Shown here piece after piece: positions 1-6,320 of a DNA stretch of 45,043 bases (positions are counted from its first letter, which is position 1; each line of letters opens with the position of its first letter). A program made the position numbers and the translations under genes. Below the pieces are notes generated by a model. The model made no database searches. It saw only the letters and a program-made list of their open reading frames with translations, and had not been told where the DNA came from. This DNA is from a virus, in the IMG/VR virus record IMGVR_UViG_3300036719_004797, positions 1 through 45,043 of that record; one strand, 5' to 3'.

Positions 1-127
1 CGTCGGTGAGCGTGGGATGGCTTGTCCGTGCCTCCCACTCCAACTCGCCTATCATCGCGTCGATCATCTCGCCGATGCGGTGGTCGCATATGCCGCGCAG
101 CCGCTGGCGCAGGCGGGCGTTCGCGTC
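1..127. repeat. Terminal direct repeat, left copy
   Basis: Bases 1-127 are identical to 44917-45043. A repeat of exactly 127 bases is what a de Bruijn assembler with k=127 leaves at the ends of a circular contig, so this is best read as an assembly overlap and not a physical phage end. A gene interrupted at base 1 continues in frame at 44916, which supports circular closure. Confidence 0.95.
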
Positions 128-133
128 AGTCAT
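1..133 (-). CDS. Small hypothetical protein, N-terminal part (gene crosses the contig joint)
   Basis: The minus-strand ATG at 133-131 overlaps the TGA of the upstream gene as ATGA. Reading continues off the left end and, after circular closure, into 44916-44798, giving an 83-aa protein that starts MTDANARLRQRLRG. Its second half (LTDAEREAI ... LLERTK) matches the C-terminal half of the upstream 64-aa gene, so the two are tandem paralogues. No known domain is recognised. It is co-transcribed in the early minus-strand operon, just before the endonuclease and terminase genes. Confidence 0.75.
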   Translation of the reverse strand, partial: MTDANARLRQRLRGICDHRIGEMIDAMIGELEWEARTSHPTLTD

Positions 134-324
134 TTCGTTCTTTCCAGTAGCGAGCGGAGCGCGGCGTCCACCGCATCTGGCCCGCCAGTGCCGATGTAGT
201 AGGCAATCGCCTCCCGCTCCGCGTCGGTGAGCGTGAACGGCGTCAGGGCACAGTGCAGAGTGGTGCGGCCGACGACGTAAGGGCAGGTGGTCTCGAAATC
301 ACTGGAGTGGTCGCGGTCGTTCAC
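130..324 (-). CDS. Small hypothetical protein, tandem paralogue of the joint-crossing gene
   Basis: The start is a GTG at 324-322 that overlaps the stop of the DUF3310 gene as GTGA. The product is 64 aa. The second half contains LTDAEREAIAYY and ends in SLLERTK, a pattern repeated in the next gene downstream; the nucleotide match around the LTDAEREAI codons is also clear. The first half has a Cys near residue 15 (TTCPYVVG) and no recognisable fold. The function is unknown. The duplicated tail suggests recent gene duplication in the early operon. The chosen start fits the coupling used by almost every gene of this operon. Confidence 0.65.
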   Translation of the reverse strand: MNDRDHSSDFETTCPYVVGRTTLHCALTPFTLTDAEREAIAYYIGTGGPDAVDAALRSLLERTK

Positions 325-548
325 TTGCTCACTCTCTCGATCTCGCGGTTGATGTACCACGCCGCCTTCCGCAAGTCCTCGACCTGGTCGCCCTTGAGGC
401 CGGCCCGCCACAGGTACTTGATTGCGTTGCCGAGGTTGAAGTTGAAATGCTCGGTGATTGCGATGCACTCGATGCCGCTCGGGTGCGCGGTGTAGTGGCT
501 GGGGTGCTCGACGTTATCCGGAACTCCGGACTGCCGCAGTTTGGACAT
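321..548 (-). CDS. DUF3310 family protein
   Basis: The 75-aa product reads MSKLRQSGVPDNVEHPSHY and then contains GIECIAITEHFNFNLGNAIKYL and WRAGLKG...DLRKAAWYI. The H-P-x-H-Y opening, the GIEC segment, the N-x-GNAIKYLWR segment and DLxKAxWYL are the marks of DUF3310, a small family common in phages and sometimes annotated as nucleotide-kinase-like without firm biochemistry. The ATG at 548 has an AAGGAG 11 bases upstream. The stop overlaps the GTG of the next gene. A role in nucleotide or DNA metabolism is likely from its place among replication genes, but the reaction is not established. Confidence 0.85.
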   Translation of the reverse strand: MSKLRQSGVPDNVEHPSHYTAHPSGIECIAITEHFNFNLGNAIKYLWRAGLKGDQVEDLRKAAWYINREIERVSK

Positions 549-595
549 GGCCCGTTCGACTCCTTCTCGCGGTTGCAGCGGTTGCACTGGATCAC
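329..595 (-). CDS. Possible zinc-ribbon peptide overlapping DUF3310 (doubtful)
   Basis: A GTG at 595-593 overlaps the stop of the LexA-like gene as GTGA, the coupling used across this operon. It opens a frame whose first 26 residues contain CNRC and CPNC, a plausible four-cysteine zinc ribbon. From about residue 30 onward the frame is Ser/Thr/Arg-rich and lies entirely on top of the well-supported DUF3310 gene in another frame, so at most the N-terminal part is believable. It may be a short real gene with an overlapping tail, or chance. Confidence 0.25.
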   Translation of the reverse strand: MIQCNRCNREKESNGPCPNCGSPEFRITSSTPATTPRTRAASSASQSPSISTSTSATQSSTCGGPASRATRSRTCGRRRGTSTARSRE

Positions 596-804
596 TTGAC
601 CACCCGGAGCGTGCGGAATTGCTTGGGCTCCCACTCGACGTAGCCGATCTTGCGGAGCCGCTCGAGCTTCTGATGCACGTCAGTCGGGAGAGTGCCGACG
701 GCCGTGCCGATCTCTCGCAGCGTCGGCGGATACCCCCGCAGTCTGGTCAATTCGCGTATGGCGTCAACGACGACTTGCTGGCACTTCGTTGGTCGCTCGC
801 TCAT
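592..804 (-). CDS. LexA-type winged-helix DNA-binding protein
   Basis: The 70-aa product contains LTRLRGYPPTLREIG followed by a helix-wing segment (VHQKLERLRKIGYVEW). This is the LexA N-terminal DNA-binding domain pattern (x-G-x-x-P-T-x-R-E-I) without the serine-peptidase half, so it cannot self-cleave. Such stand-alone wings occur in phages as small regulators. The ATG at 804 overlaps the TGA of the DUF1376 gene by four bases. Its target is unknown. A site inside this operon or host SOS boxes are both possible, but no canonical LexA box was searched systematically. Confidence 0.7.
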   Translation of the reverse strand: MSERPTKCQQVVVDAIRELTRLRGYPPTLREIGTAVGTLPTDVHQKLERLRKIGYVEWEPKQFRTLRVVK

Positions 805-1706
805 GCCGTGGCCTCCTGTGCCAATGCGTCCAGCCGGCGGTGCTCCTGCTCTCGCCTTTTGGCCTCGCGCTCCATGGTCGCCCTCGCCGCAGCCGCGAAC
901 GCCGGATCGACCTGGGGCGGCGTCCTGTCGTCAGGCGGCGGTCGCTGGCCGCGCGGACGGCGACGGTCGCGGTAGTATCCGCCGAGCACCTCGGCGACGA
1001 AGTTGGGTTTGCAGAGCTGCCCCAGGCTCACCGGGGAGGTGAACTGCCGGCACTCGGCCAGGAGCGGGATCGCCCTGGCGGCTTCCTCCGCCCATCCAGG
1101 CTCCGCCAGGCGGTCGGCAGCCTCGGCCGGCGGCTTGGCGGAAAGCCAGGCCCTCCGCGTGCGGCCGTCCGCCGCCTGGTTCCAGGCCTCCAGCAACCCC
1201 TGCCACCCTGCCGGAACCGCGTTTCTGTCGCCTGTTGTTGTTGTTGTAATACATGTGGTTGTGGAAGCATCCGCCGAGCATATGCCTTCGCATATGCCAT
1301 CGCTTGAGCGTTCGCATATGCCATCGCATATGCCATCGCATCCGGCCGGCTGGGGGTTTGGGCAAGGCGGGCAGGGAAGGGGGGCTTCGTCTTGTCGCTT
1401 GGCTGCCCACAACTTGCTGGCGGACTGCCGGGCCTTTTCGGTCCGGTCGGACGCCTTCGACCGTTCGTGCTCGAGGCGGTTGTTTCGTCGCCGGCCGTCG
1501 CTGCAGACCGGGAACTTGTCCGAAATCGCCTTCCAGCAGGACCGGATGCCTGGCGAAATCAGCTCCAGCCGCTTCACGTCGTCCGGCAGGGCCCCTTGCT
1601 CCCATTGGACGATCAGCAGGGTGATGTAGTGGCCGCGCTCCTCGGCGGTCCAGCCGGTCGTGGCGGCCAGGAAGTCGCGTCCGAATAGGGGAAACCAGGG
1701 TGCCAT
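801..1706 (-). CDS. DUF1376-containing replication protein (initiator or helicase-loader type)
   Basis: The 301-aa product begins MAPWFPLFGRDFLAAT and continues with LTAEERGxYxxLL-like spacing, the DUF1376 signature seen at the N terminus of phage replication proteins. Residues about 95-150 form a variable, Cys/Gly/Ile-rich linker; residues about 160-235 look like a second folded part (W-Q-x-LLEAW ... CRQFTSPVSLGQLCKPNFVAEVLGG); the C terminus is basic and charged. The linker is encoded by 12-bp iterons (1278-1334), so the initiator gene probably contains its own origin, as lambda O does. The arrangement is seen directly; origin binding is inferred. It lies downstream of the Sak4/SSB genes in the same operon. 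Confidence 0.75.
   Translation of the reverse strand: MAPWFPLFGRDFLAATTGWTAEERGHYITLLIVQWEQGALPDDVKRLELISPGIRSCWKAISDKFPVCSDGRRRNNRLEHERSKASDRTEKARQSASKLWAAKRQDEAPLPCPPCPNPQPAGCDGICDGICERSSDGICEGICSADASTTTCITTTTTGDRNAVPAGWQGLLEAWNQAADGRTRRAWLSAKPPAEAADRLAEPGWAEEAARAIPLLAECRQFTSPVSLGQLCKPNFVAEVLGGYYRDRRRPRGQRPPPDDRTPPQVDPAFAAAARATMEREAKRREQEHRRLDALAQEATA
1278..1334. repeat. 12-bp iterons inside the replication gene, candidate origin
   Basis: GCATATGCC occurs exactly at 1278-1286, 1290-1298, 1314-1322 and 1326-1334, with a degenerate copy in the phase of 1302 and another at 1338, so the period is 12 bases. The core GCATATGC is self-complementary. An AT-rich stretch for this genome lies just to the left (about 1228-1262, including TTGTTGTTGTTGTAATACA). 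Iterons plus an AT-rich element in the linker of an initiator gene is the lambda-type origin layout. Origin activity is inferred. Confidence 0.6.
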
Positions 1707-1710
1707 CTGT

Positions 1711-2169
1711 CTACCTCCGTAGCCGCGCTGCCAGCTCGTCCATTGGCCGCAGTTCTTCTCGCGGTATGTAGTGGTTCAAGACTCCGTAGCCGAAGTCGCG
1801 CACCGGCGCGGCCGCCAGCCGCTTGCCGTATTCCCAGCCGACGAGCGACGCCGAGCGGGTGCCATCGAAATACTCGGCGAGCACGAACAGGTCTGCGAAC
1901 GGCTTGCCCTGCTCGTGAATCAGATTGAAGGCCTTGCGTGCCGTCTTGACGTCCACGGTGAATAGCAGCGGCACGACGAAGTCCACGCCGCCGTCGCCGT
2001 CAGGACGCTCGCCTATGTCCGGCATGAGGCCGCAGAAGTGACCGAAGGCGAACTCGCCGGCCATGCCTACGTCCTCGTATCCTTCCGACAGCGGCCGCGA
2101 CGAGCTGTGCCCGTCGTGGATCGCTGCCCGCCTGGTGGCGAGCGAGTGGATTGCATCCTTGTAATCCAT
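1711..2169 (-). CDS. PD-(D/E)XK-like nuclease family protein (putative)
   Basis: The product is 152 aa from the ATG at 2169, which follows GGAGG with a 4-base spacer; reading further upstream gives an Arg-rich, unlikely N terminus. GMAGEFAFGHFCG (residues about 35-48), then GDGGVDFVV and TVDVKTARK, fit the E...D...DxK arrangement of PD-(D/E)XK nucleases. The remainder (LFVLAEYFDG, VGWEYGKRL, YIPREELRPM) resembles restriction-endonuclease-like phage proteins. It sits between the SSB-like and DUF1376 genes, so DNA processing in recombination or replication is likely. Catalytic assignment is by motif only. One copy of the dispersed TATTTCGAT motif is in its coding sequence (1864-1872). Confidence 0.55.
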   Translation of the reverse strand: MDYKDAIHSLATRRAAIHDGHSSSRPLSEGYEDVGMAGEFAFGHFCGLMPDIGERPDGDGGVDFVVPLLFTVDVKTARKAFNLIHEQGKPFADLFVLAEYFDGTRSASLVGWEYGKRLAAAPVRDFGYGVLNHYIPREELRPMDELAARLRR

Positions 2170-2341
2170 GAATCCTCCATCCCGCCCGGCCCGGCTTGCA
2201 CGGGCCCGCCGCTCGAGGGCGGTTGTCGTTGTCTGGTCCGGATAAACCATCAACGACTGCAGCGGATATTTCGCCTCTCACTGCCTAGCGGCCGATGCAG
2301 CAGGATGACCGCTGCCGCTACGCCCACGGCGGGGCGTTGCC

Positions 2342-2842
2342 TCAAAACGGTATGTCGTCGTCGCCTCCAGCGGCCTTGACGACCGCGTCGGCCTTCTGTG
2401 CAGGCGTCCGCGGCGGAGCCTTGCGGATCGCGGCCGGCAGCGGCTTGGGGCCCGGCTTCCATTTCTCCACCTTGACGTACTGGTTGCCTGCCCGGCTGAT
2501 GCCGTGCAGCACTTCCACCGTCACGGCCCGGCCCTTGAGCTGCTGCTCGTCCCAATCGACCGACGGGTCCGGCGGATCGAGGCTGGCCGCGCGGCAGAGG
2601 GCCTCGATCTTGCCGCGGTAGTGGGCGGGAATGTTCGACCAAAACGGCTTGTAGCCGTGCACGTCCACGAGCACCAGGAGCACGTCGCCGTTTTTGTTTT
2701 CCGGCGACCTCACCTCGTCCTTGGTGTCCCACTTCACCCACTTCACGGTGCCGACGTGCGTGCCTTCCGGCACCATCGGCAGCACGGCCTCGGCGTCGGC
2801 TGCGGTCGCCTGCGAATCCTTCCATAGCGAATCAAATCTCAC
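2342..2842 (-). CDS. Single-stranded DNA-binding protein, SSB-like
   Basis: The 166-aa product begins MRFDSLWKDSQATAADAEAV and ends DDDIPF. The acidic tip with terminal I-P-F is the protein-interaction tail of bacterial and phage SSBs. The middle (THVGTVKWVKWDTKDEV ... GDVLLVLVDVHG ... KGRAVTVEVLHG) has the strand-rich look of an OB fold, and a Pro/Lys/Ala linker precedes the tip. It belongs in the same operon as the Sak4-like ATPase, and such pairs form a recombination module. There is a 172-base gap after its stop before the next gene, in which I see no gene. Confidence 0.65.
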   Translation of the reverse strand: MRFDSLWKDSQATAADAEAVLPMVPEGTHVGTVKWVKWDTKDEVRSPENKNGDVLLVLVDVHGYKPFWSNIPAHYRGKIEALCRAASLDPPDPSVDWDEQQLKGRAVTVEVLHGISRAGNQYVKVEKWKPGPKPLPAAIRKAPPRTPAQKADAVVKAAGGDDDIPF

Positions 2843-3024
2843 GACTGAATCTCCGGAGTGTGCTTCTCGTTGCCGATGCGGACGATCCGATCGGCTTGTC
2901 CTGTCCAGATTTCGACGATGGCATCCAGTGCCAGGTCGAGGTTGATTTCACCGGCGTTAAACGCCGCCATCAGCTCCAATGCCTTACTGCGAGCCTCGGC
3001 CAGCTTCTCGGGCGTGTTGACCAC
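2839..3024 (-). CDS. Small hypothetical protein
   Basis: The frame opens with GTG at 3024 just after the stop of the Sak4-like gene and ends in TGA overlapping the ATG of the SSB-like gene. The 61-aa product (TPEKLAEARSKALELM ... GEINLDLALDAIVEI) looks predominantly helical and ends with a short charged tail. No family is recognised. Longer upstream reading is Arg/Pro-rich and overlaps the ATPase, so it was not used. Confidence 0.5.
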   Translation of the reverse strand: MVNTPEKLAEARSKALELMAAFNAGEINLDLALDAIVEIWTGQADRIVRIGNEKHTPEIQS

Positions 3025-3028
3025 GCGA

Positions 3029-3952
3029 TTACTCCGTAGGGGTGCAAATCTCGTGCAGGCGAGCGTCCACCCGCTCGTGCAGCTCATCCCATTCGTCCTG
3101 CGACAATTCGCCGGCGTGCAGCCGTTGATCCATCCGCTTCGCGAGATCGGTGACCTCGGCGGTGGTCGCGGCGTCGTTGATTGCGGCCAGGCCCTTCTTG
3201 AACAGGGCTGACCGTTGTTTCGTGGACGAGGACGGTGCAGGCTCGACAATCTGCACCGCCTCGCCACCGGCTAGCCACGCGGCTAGCCGTTGTCCGGTTT
3301 CGGCCGTAATGGCCTTGGGATCGCCGGCAAATAAGCCGGTCCGATCCTTGCTCGCCACCGCGAAATGGCCGTCGTGCACCAGGTCGAGGCAGCAGGTGAA
3401 CTCGTATTCGACGCCGTCACGCGTCTCGGCCTTCATGCCGAGCTTGACCACCTTCTTCTTCCCGCCTTCGTCCACCTGGGCGGTTTCGGTTTTGGACCGC
3501 GACGTGGCGATGACATGAGCGCTCGAGCGGAGCATCCGGTCGATGAACGCCCGATGCCGCGGCGTGACCTCGCTGTAGGCGCTCCAGGTGTTGCCGCGGA
3601 ACTTGGCCCGTGCCAGTTCGTCCACCAGCTCCAGGCAGCCGCCCTTGCCGTTCCACTCGTGGCTGATGCTATCGACGATGATCGCATCGGCCCCGGCCTG
3701 CTCGGCGGCGTCAATCGCCTCGATGTACCGCTCGGGCGTGAACGGCGGAGCCAGGTCGATGACCTGGAAGGGCACGAGGGAATCGTACAGATCGCTCGAC
3801 CCCTGCTCGGTGTCGAGGACGATGATGTTCTGGCAGCCGAGGCCCTTGGCGACCAGAAGGCCGCCATAGGTCTTGCCGCTGCCAGACGGGCCCGTCAGCA
3901 AAAGCCGCAGCTTGGTCGCGGACCGTCGTGCCTTGCGAATCGAAATACTCAT
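3029..3952 (-). CDS. Sak4-like RecA-fold ATPase (phage recombinase, AAA_24 type)
   Basis: The 307-aa product has a Walker A motif GPSGSGKT at residues 21-28, a Walker B-like IIVDS at 91-95 and a Q/S/T-rich sensor segment (VIATSRSKTE, about 150). This matches the P-loop phage proteins of the Sak4 group (RecA/Rad51 core), which promote single-strand annealing together with an SSB. The C-terminal 70 residues are helical and charged. Its ATG overlaps the stop of the preceding gene, and an SSB-like gene follows within 200 bases, supporting the call. The first codons (MSISI) contain one copy of the TATTTCGAT motif. Confidence 0.8.
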   Translation of the reverse strand: MSISIRKARRSATKLRLLLTGPSGSGKTYGGLLVAKGLGCQNIIVLDTEQGSSDLYDSLVPFQVIDLAPPFTPERYIEAIDAAEQAGADAIIVDSISHEWNGKGGCLELVDELARAKFRGNTWSAYSEVTPRHRAFIDRMLRSSAHVIATSRSKTETAQVDEGGKKKVVKLGMKAETRDGVEYEFTCCLDLVHDGHFAVASKDRTGLFAGDPKAITAETGQRLAAWLAGGEAVQIVEPAPSSSTKQRSALFKKGLAAINDAATTAEVTDLAKRMDQRLHAGELSQDEWDELHERVDARLHEICTPTE

Positions 3953-4170
3953 GCTTCGTGCTTCCTCTCTCTACGAAGTTCCAGGGCCGCCTCCGCTAGC
4001 GACGTTCGCAGCGACAGCACGGCGGCCGGCTCCAACTCGTACACACCAACTCCCACACGCCGCATCCCGGCGGCGAGTCGCTTTGCAGCGTGATACAACT
4101 CCAAGAGTCTCGCCGTCCTGGCGGCGATCCGCTGCTCCGCGATCCTTTGCTCACTCGTCAACGCGAGCAT
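3949..4170 (-). CDS. Small helical hypothetical protein
   Basis: The ATG at 4170 follows GGAGG (within the 3' end of csrA) at a good distance. The product is 73 aa, with MLALTSEQRIAEQRIAART and a long amphipathic helical pattern ending in ELRRERKHEA. It overlaps csrA by 20 bases and the next gene by four. No family is recognised; a coiled-coil or DNA-associated accessory protein would fit the composition. Confidence 0.6.
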   Translation of the reverse strand: MLALTSEQRIAEQRIAARTARLLELYHAAKRLAAGMRRVGVGVYELEPAAVLSLRTSLAEAALELRRERKHEA

Positions 4171-4345
4171 CCTTGCCTCCATTGAAGTCGAGCCGCTCCA
4201 GCAGCTCGTTGCGATACACCTGCTTTTCGCGGTCGGCCGTAATGCCGATTCGCACCTTGTCGCCCCGTATCTCAATCACGGTGATTTCGATTTCCAGGGC
4301 TGGAAACACAAGCGATTCGCCTTCCCGGCGTGAGAGCACGAGCAT
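4151..4345 (-). CDS. csrA: CsrA-family RNA-binding translational regulator
   Basis: The 64-aa product starts MLVLSRREGESLVF and continues ITVIEIRGDKVRIGI and ADREKQVYRNEL. These are the diagnostic CsrA/RsmA features: M-L-V-L-S/T-R at the N terminus, the G-x-x-I/V-R-I-G-I strand and the R-x-E-I/L/V near residue 45. CsrA dimers bind GGA motifs in mRNA leaders and control translation. The length matches cellular CsrA (about 61-68 aa). It is coupled by TAATG to the gene before it. A phage copy could redirect host translation or control phage mRNAs. Confidence 0.93.
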   Translation of the reverse strand: MLVLSRREGESLVFPALEIEITVIEIRGDKVRIGITADREKQVYRNELLERLDFNGGKDARVDE

Positions 4346-4611
4346 TACGAGGCCCCCCGCTGCATGGACGCCAGGCGAGCCAGGCTGCCACGCATGGCCG
4401 GCCCGACGACCGCCGCCTCGAGCTCGTCCCGTGCCGCCGACAGGTGCCCGATCGCCTCAACGAGAGCGTCGTGCAGTCCGGCCGGGTCGCGAGCCGCGAT
4501 CCGTTGGTCGATTGTCAGGTCGATCCCGGCCCACTCGCCGGCGTCGGTGATTGGTGCCGATCGCCTGGCGAGCTGTGCACGGTTCGACAGCACGGTGGCG
4601 ACCTGGATCAC
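4345..4611 (-). CDS. Hypothetical protein preceding csrA
   Basis: A GTG at 4611-4609 overlaps the stop of the upstream gene (GTGA) and opens an 88-aa frame ending at a TAA that overlaps the csrA ATG. The sequence is helical and charged (TIDQRIAARDPAGLHDALVEAIGHLSAARDELEAAV). No domain is recognised. Longer upstream starts would overlap the preceding gene and give Arg/Gly-rich sequence, so they are rejected. Confidence 0.55.
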   Translation of the reverse strand: MIQVATVLSNRAQLARRSAPITDAGEWAGIDLTIDQRIAARDPAGLHDALVEAIGHLSAARDELEAAVVGPAMRGSLARLASMQRGAS

Positions 4612-4823
4612 TCGATCGACAACGGCCGGCCGTCGTCCTTGAAGGGGCAGGCCGCCGATTGCAGCCGCCAGCGAGTCAGGCCCGCGCGTAACGCCAGGCG
4701 TCGCGGCGACCACGACTCCCGAATCGACTCGCACGCCGCTTCGATCTCCGCCCGTGACGGCTCGCCGAGCAGTCGCCCGGTTTCCTCGTCGTCCGCCTCG
4801 ATCCGCGTTCCTTCGCGTTGCAT
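4608..4823 (-). CDS. Small hypothetical protein, first gene of the early minus-strand operon
   Basis: The ATG at 4823 has an AAAGGAGG Shine-Dalgarno sequence six bases upstream, the strongest in the operon. The 71-aa product is acidic at first (TRIEADDEETGRLL) and then has IRESWSPRRLALRAGL, a short segment seen in many phage proteins of unknown role. It is the promoter-proximal gene, about 100 bases downstream of the predicted minus-strand promoter at 4931-4959. Confidence 0.65.
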   Translation of the reverse strand: MQREGTRIEADDEETGRLLGEPSRAEIEAACESIRESWSPRRLALRAGLTRWRLQSAACPFKDDGRPLSIE

Positions 4824-4930
4824 CCCGTCCTCCTTTGGATAGGAGGGGCGCCGTCGGCTTCCTGCTCTGCGCTGCCATCGGCGGTCCCTCGCCTGTGGTT
4901 CCATCGGCCGCGGTGGCTGATGGTGAGGGA

Positions 4931-4959
4931 GTTTTATGGCTGACGGAAAACAATGTCAA
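4931..4959 (-). promoter_or_regulatory. Predicted sigma70-type promoter for the minus-strand early operon
   Basis: On the minus strand TTGACA (4959-4954) is followed by a 17-base spacer and TAAAAC (4936-4931), a weak -10. It is placed in the 193-bp divergent gap between the operon (first ATG 4823) and the methyltransferase (5017). No comparable promoter was noticed further down the minus-strand gene string, which is nearly continuous to 14528. Confidence 0.6.
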
Positions 4960-5016
4960 GCCCAGTTGTCCGGCCACTAGAAAACCGCTACCGTCATGCA
5001 GGCCAGGGAGGGCTCA

Positions 5017-6042
5017 ATGCGATACGCCAGTGTGTGCGACGGCATCGGTGCGGCCCATGTTGCATGGCAGCCGCTCGGGTGGCAGTGCTCATGGACGAGC
5101 GAGATCGAGCCGTTTCCGGCCGCCGTCGTGGAGCAACGATGGGGGTTCGCGAACTACGGTGATGCGCTACTGCACGCCGGCGCGGCCGACGCGTTCTCTT
5201 TTATGAGGTGGGATGATGAGCAAGAAACCTCGCCGGACCTCATTGTCTCGGGAACTCCATGTCAATCCTTCAGTGTCGCAGGGCTGCGAAAAGGACTGCG
5301 TGACCCACGAGGCGGACTTATGCTCACGTTTGTTGAGATCGCTCAACGTTATCGCCCTCGATGGCTTGTCTGGGAAAACGTCCCCGGCGTCCTGTCCAGC
5401 GGACGAGGACGGGATTTTGGTGCCTTGCTCGGGGCGTTGGGGCAGTTGGGGTACGGGTGGGCCTACAGAGTGCTGGACGCTCAATGGTTCGGAGTGGCCC
5501 AGCGACGCCGCCGTGTGTTCCTTGTCGCGTGTGCTGGAGATCAGCGAAGTGCCGCAGCGGTACTTTTTGAGCGCGAAAGCGTGCGCCGGGATACTCCGCC
5601 GCAGCGAGAGGAAGGGGAGGTCCGCTTTGCCGTCGAAGCTACTGGCAGCGTTGACGGCGGCGGTTCAAGCGAAGGAATGACGGTATGGCAACCGTGCCGC
5701 GACTGCGGCATCCCGTTTACGAAATCACGCAGAGCCCAGAGCAGCACCGACGACGAAACCTGGGTGCCGGGCACAGTGGCTCCGACGCTCAATTGCTTTG
5801 ACCAGGGTGACACGAGGGCAACGGTAGCAATCGCGACCGAAATGCGAGTCAGGCGATTGACGCCCCGCGAGTGCGAGCGGCTCCAGGGGTTTCCGGACGA
5901 CTACACGGCCATCACGTTCCAGGGCCGGCCGGCGGCGGACGGGCCGCGGTACAAGGCCATCGGAAACTCGATGGCCGTGCCTGTCATGCGCTGGCTCGGC
6001 GAGAGGATCGAGGCGGTGGAGCGATCAGTCGGTCGATCGTGA
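5017..6042 (+). CDS. DNA (cytosine-5)-methyltransferase
   Basis: The 341-aa product transfers a methyl group from S-adenosylmethionine to C5 of cytosine. Motif I VCDGIGAAHVAWQPLG is at residue 6 onward; motif IV GTPCQSFSVAG holds the catalytic Cys82; motif VI WENVPG is at 119; QRRRRVF (motif VIII) is near 161; a target-recognition region with a CRDC pair follows; and GNSMAVPVM (motif X) is near the end. The start at 5017 is preferred over 4996 because AGGGAGG lies five bases upstream. No partner restriction gene is next to it, so it is an orphan enzyme, likely for protection from host restriction or for regulation. Its 3' end overlaps the convergent repressor gene by 59 bases. Confidence 0.93.
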   Translation: MRYASVCDGIGAAHVAWQPLGWQCSWTSEIEPFPAAVVEQRWGFANYGDALLHAGAADAFSFMRWDDEQETSPDLIVSGTPCQSFSVAGLRKGLRDPRGGLMLTFVEIAQRYRPRWLVWENVPGVLSSGRGRDFGALLGALGQLGYGWAYRVLDAQWFGVAQRRRRVFLVACAGDQRSAAAVLFERESVRRDTPPQREEGEVRFAVEATGSVDGGGSSEGMTVWQPCRDCGIPFTKSRRAQSSTDDETWVPGTVAPTLNCFDQGDTRATVAIATEMRVRRLTPRECERLQGFPDDYTAITFQGRPAADGPRYKAIGNSMAVPVMRWLGERIEAVERSVGRS

Positions 6043-6250
6043 CGCCCAGGCACTCGGCGATGGCCTTGGCCGTAGACACCTTCGGATCGTTGAGTTGGTA
6101 GAGCGTGGCCCGGCCTACGCCTGCCCGCTCGGCCAGCTCGTCGAGGTGCATCCCGCGGCTTTTCGCCATCGCTTCGATCCGCCGAAACAGAGCAGACGGC
6201 TCGCGGGTTCGCGGCCGGCCGCCTGGGTGTCGCTCGCTTACGGTCGCCAT
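5984..6250 (-). CDS. XRE/Cro-family helix-turn-helix repressor
   Basis: The 88-aa product carries LDELAERAGVGRATLYQL followed by TAKAIAECLGVTIDRLI, a classic Cro/CI-type helix-turn-helix domain (residues about 35-78). The N terminus is short and basic (HPGGRPRTREP). The ATG at 6250 has GGAGG seven bases upstream, so the longer frame is rejected. It is next to attP and int, the usual place of a lysogeny regulator, and is the best candidate for the phage repressor. It is small for a full CI (no cleavage domain). An inverted repeat just upstream (6263-6281) may be its own operator. Confidence 0.82.
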   Translation of the reverse strand: MATVSERHPGGRPRTREPSALFRRIEAMAKSRGMHLDELAERAGVGRATLYQLNDPKVSTAKAIAECLGVTIDRLIAPPPRSSRRASA

Positions 6251-6262
6251 ATCTAGGCCTCC

Positions 6263-6281
6263 GGTGCCAATTATTTGCACC
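6263..6281. promoter_or_regulatory. Inverted repeat upstream of the XRE gene, candidate operator
   Basis: GGTGC-N9-GCACC (centre AT-rich, ending next to AATTATTT) lies 12-30 bases before the repressor ATG, straddling where its Shine-Dalgarno and -10 regions would be. This is a typical size and place for an autoregulatory XRE operator. Binding is inferred. Confidence 0.45.
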
Positions 6282-6320
6282 GGCTCCCGCCCGGCACTAC
6301 CGTGCAGTGCAGGAGCCGAA

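Noticed and set aside
1-127. Terminal repeat as physical direct terminal repeats of a virion genome
   Set aside because: Exactly 127 bases, a common k-mer size, and a gene crosses the joint; an assembly overlap is simpler.
4945-5020. A clear promoter for the methyltransferase on the plus strand
   Set aside because: Only weak candidates (TTGTCC ... TACCGT) were seen; not enough to list.
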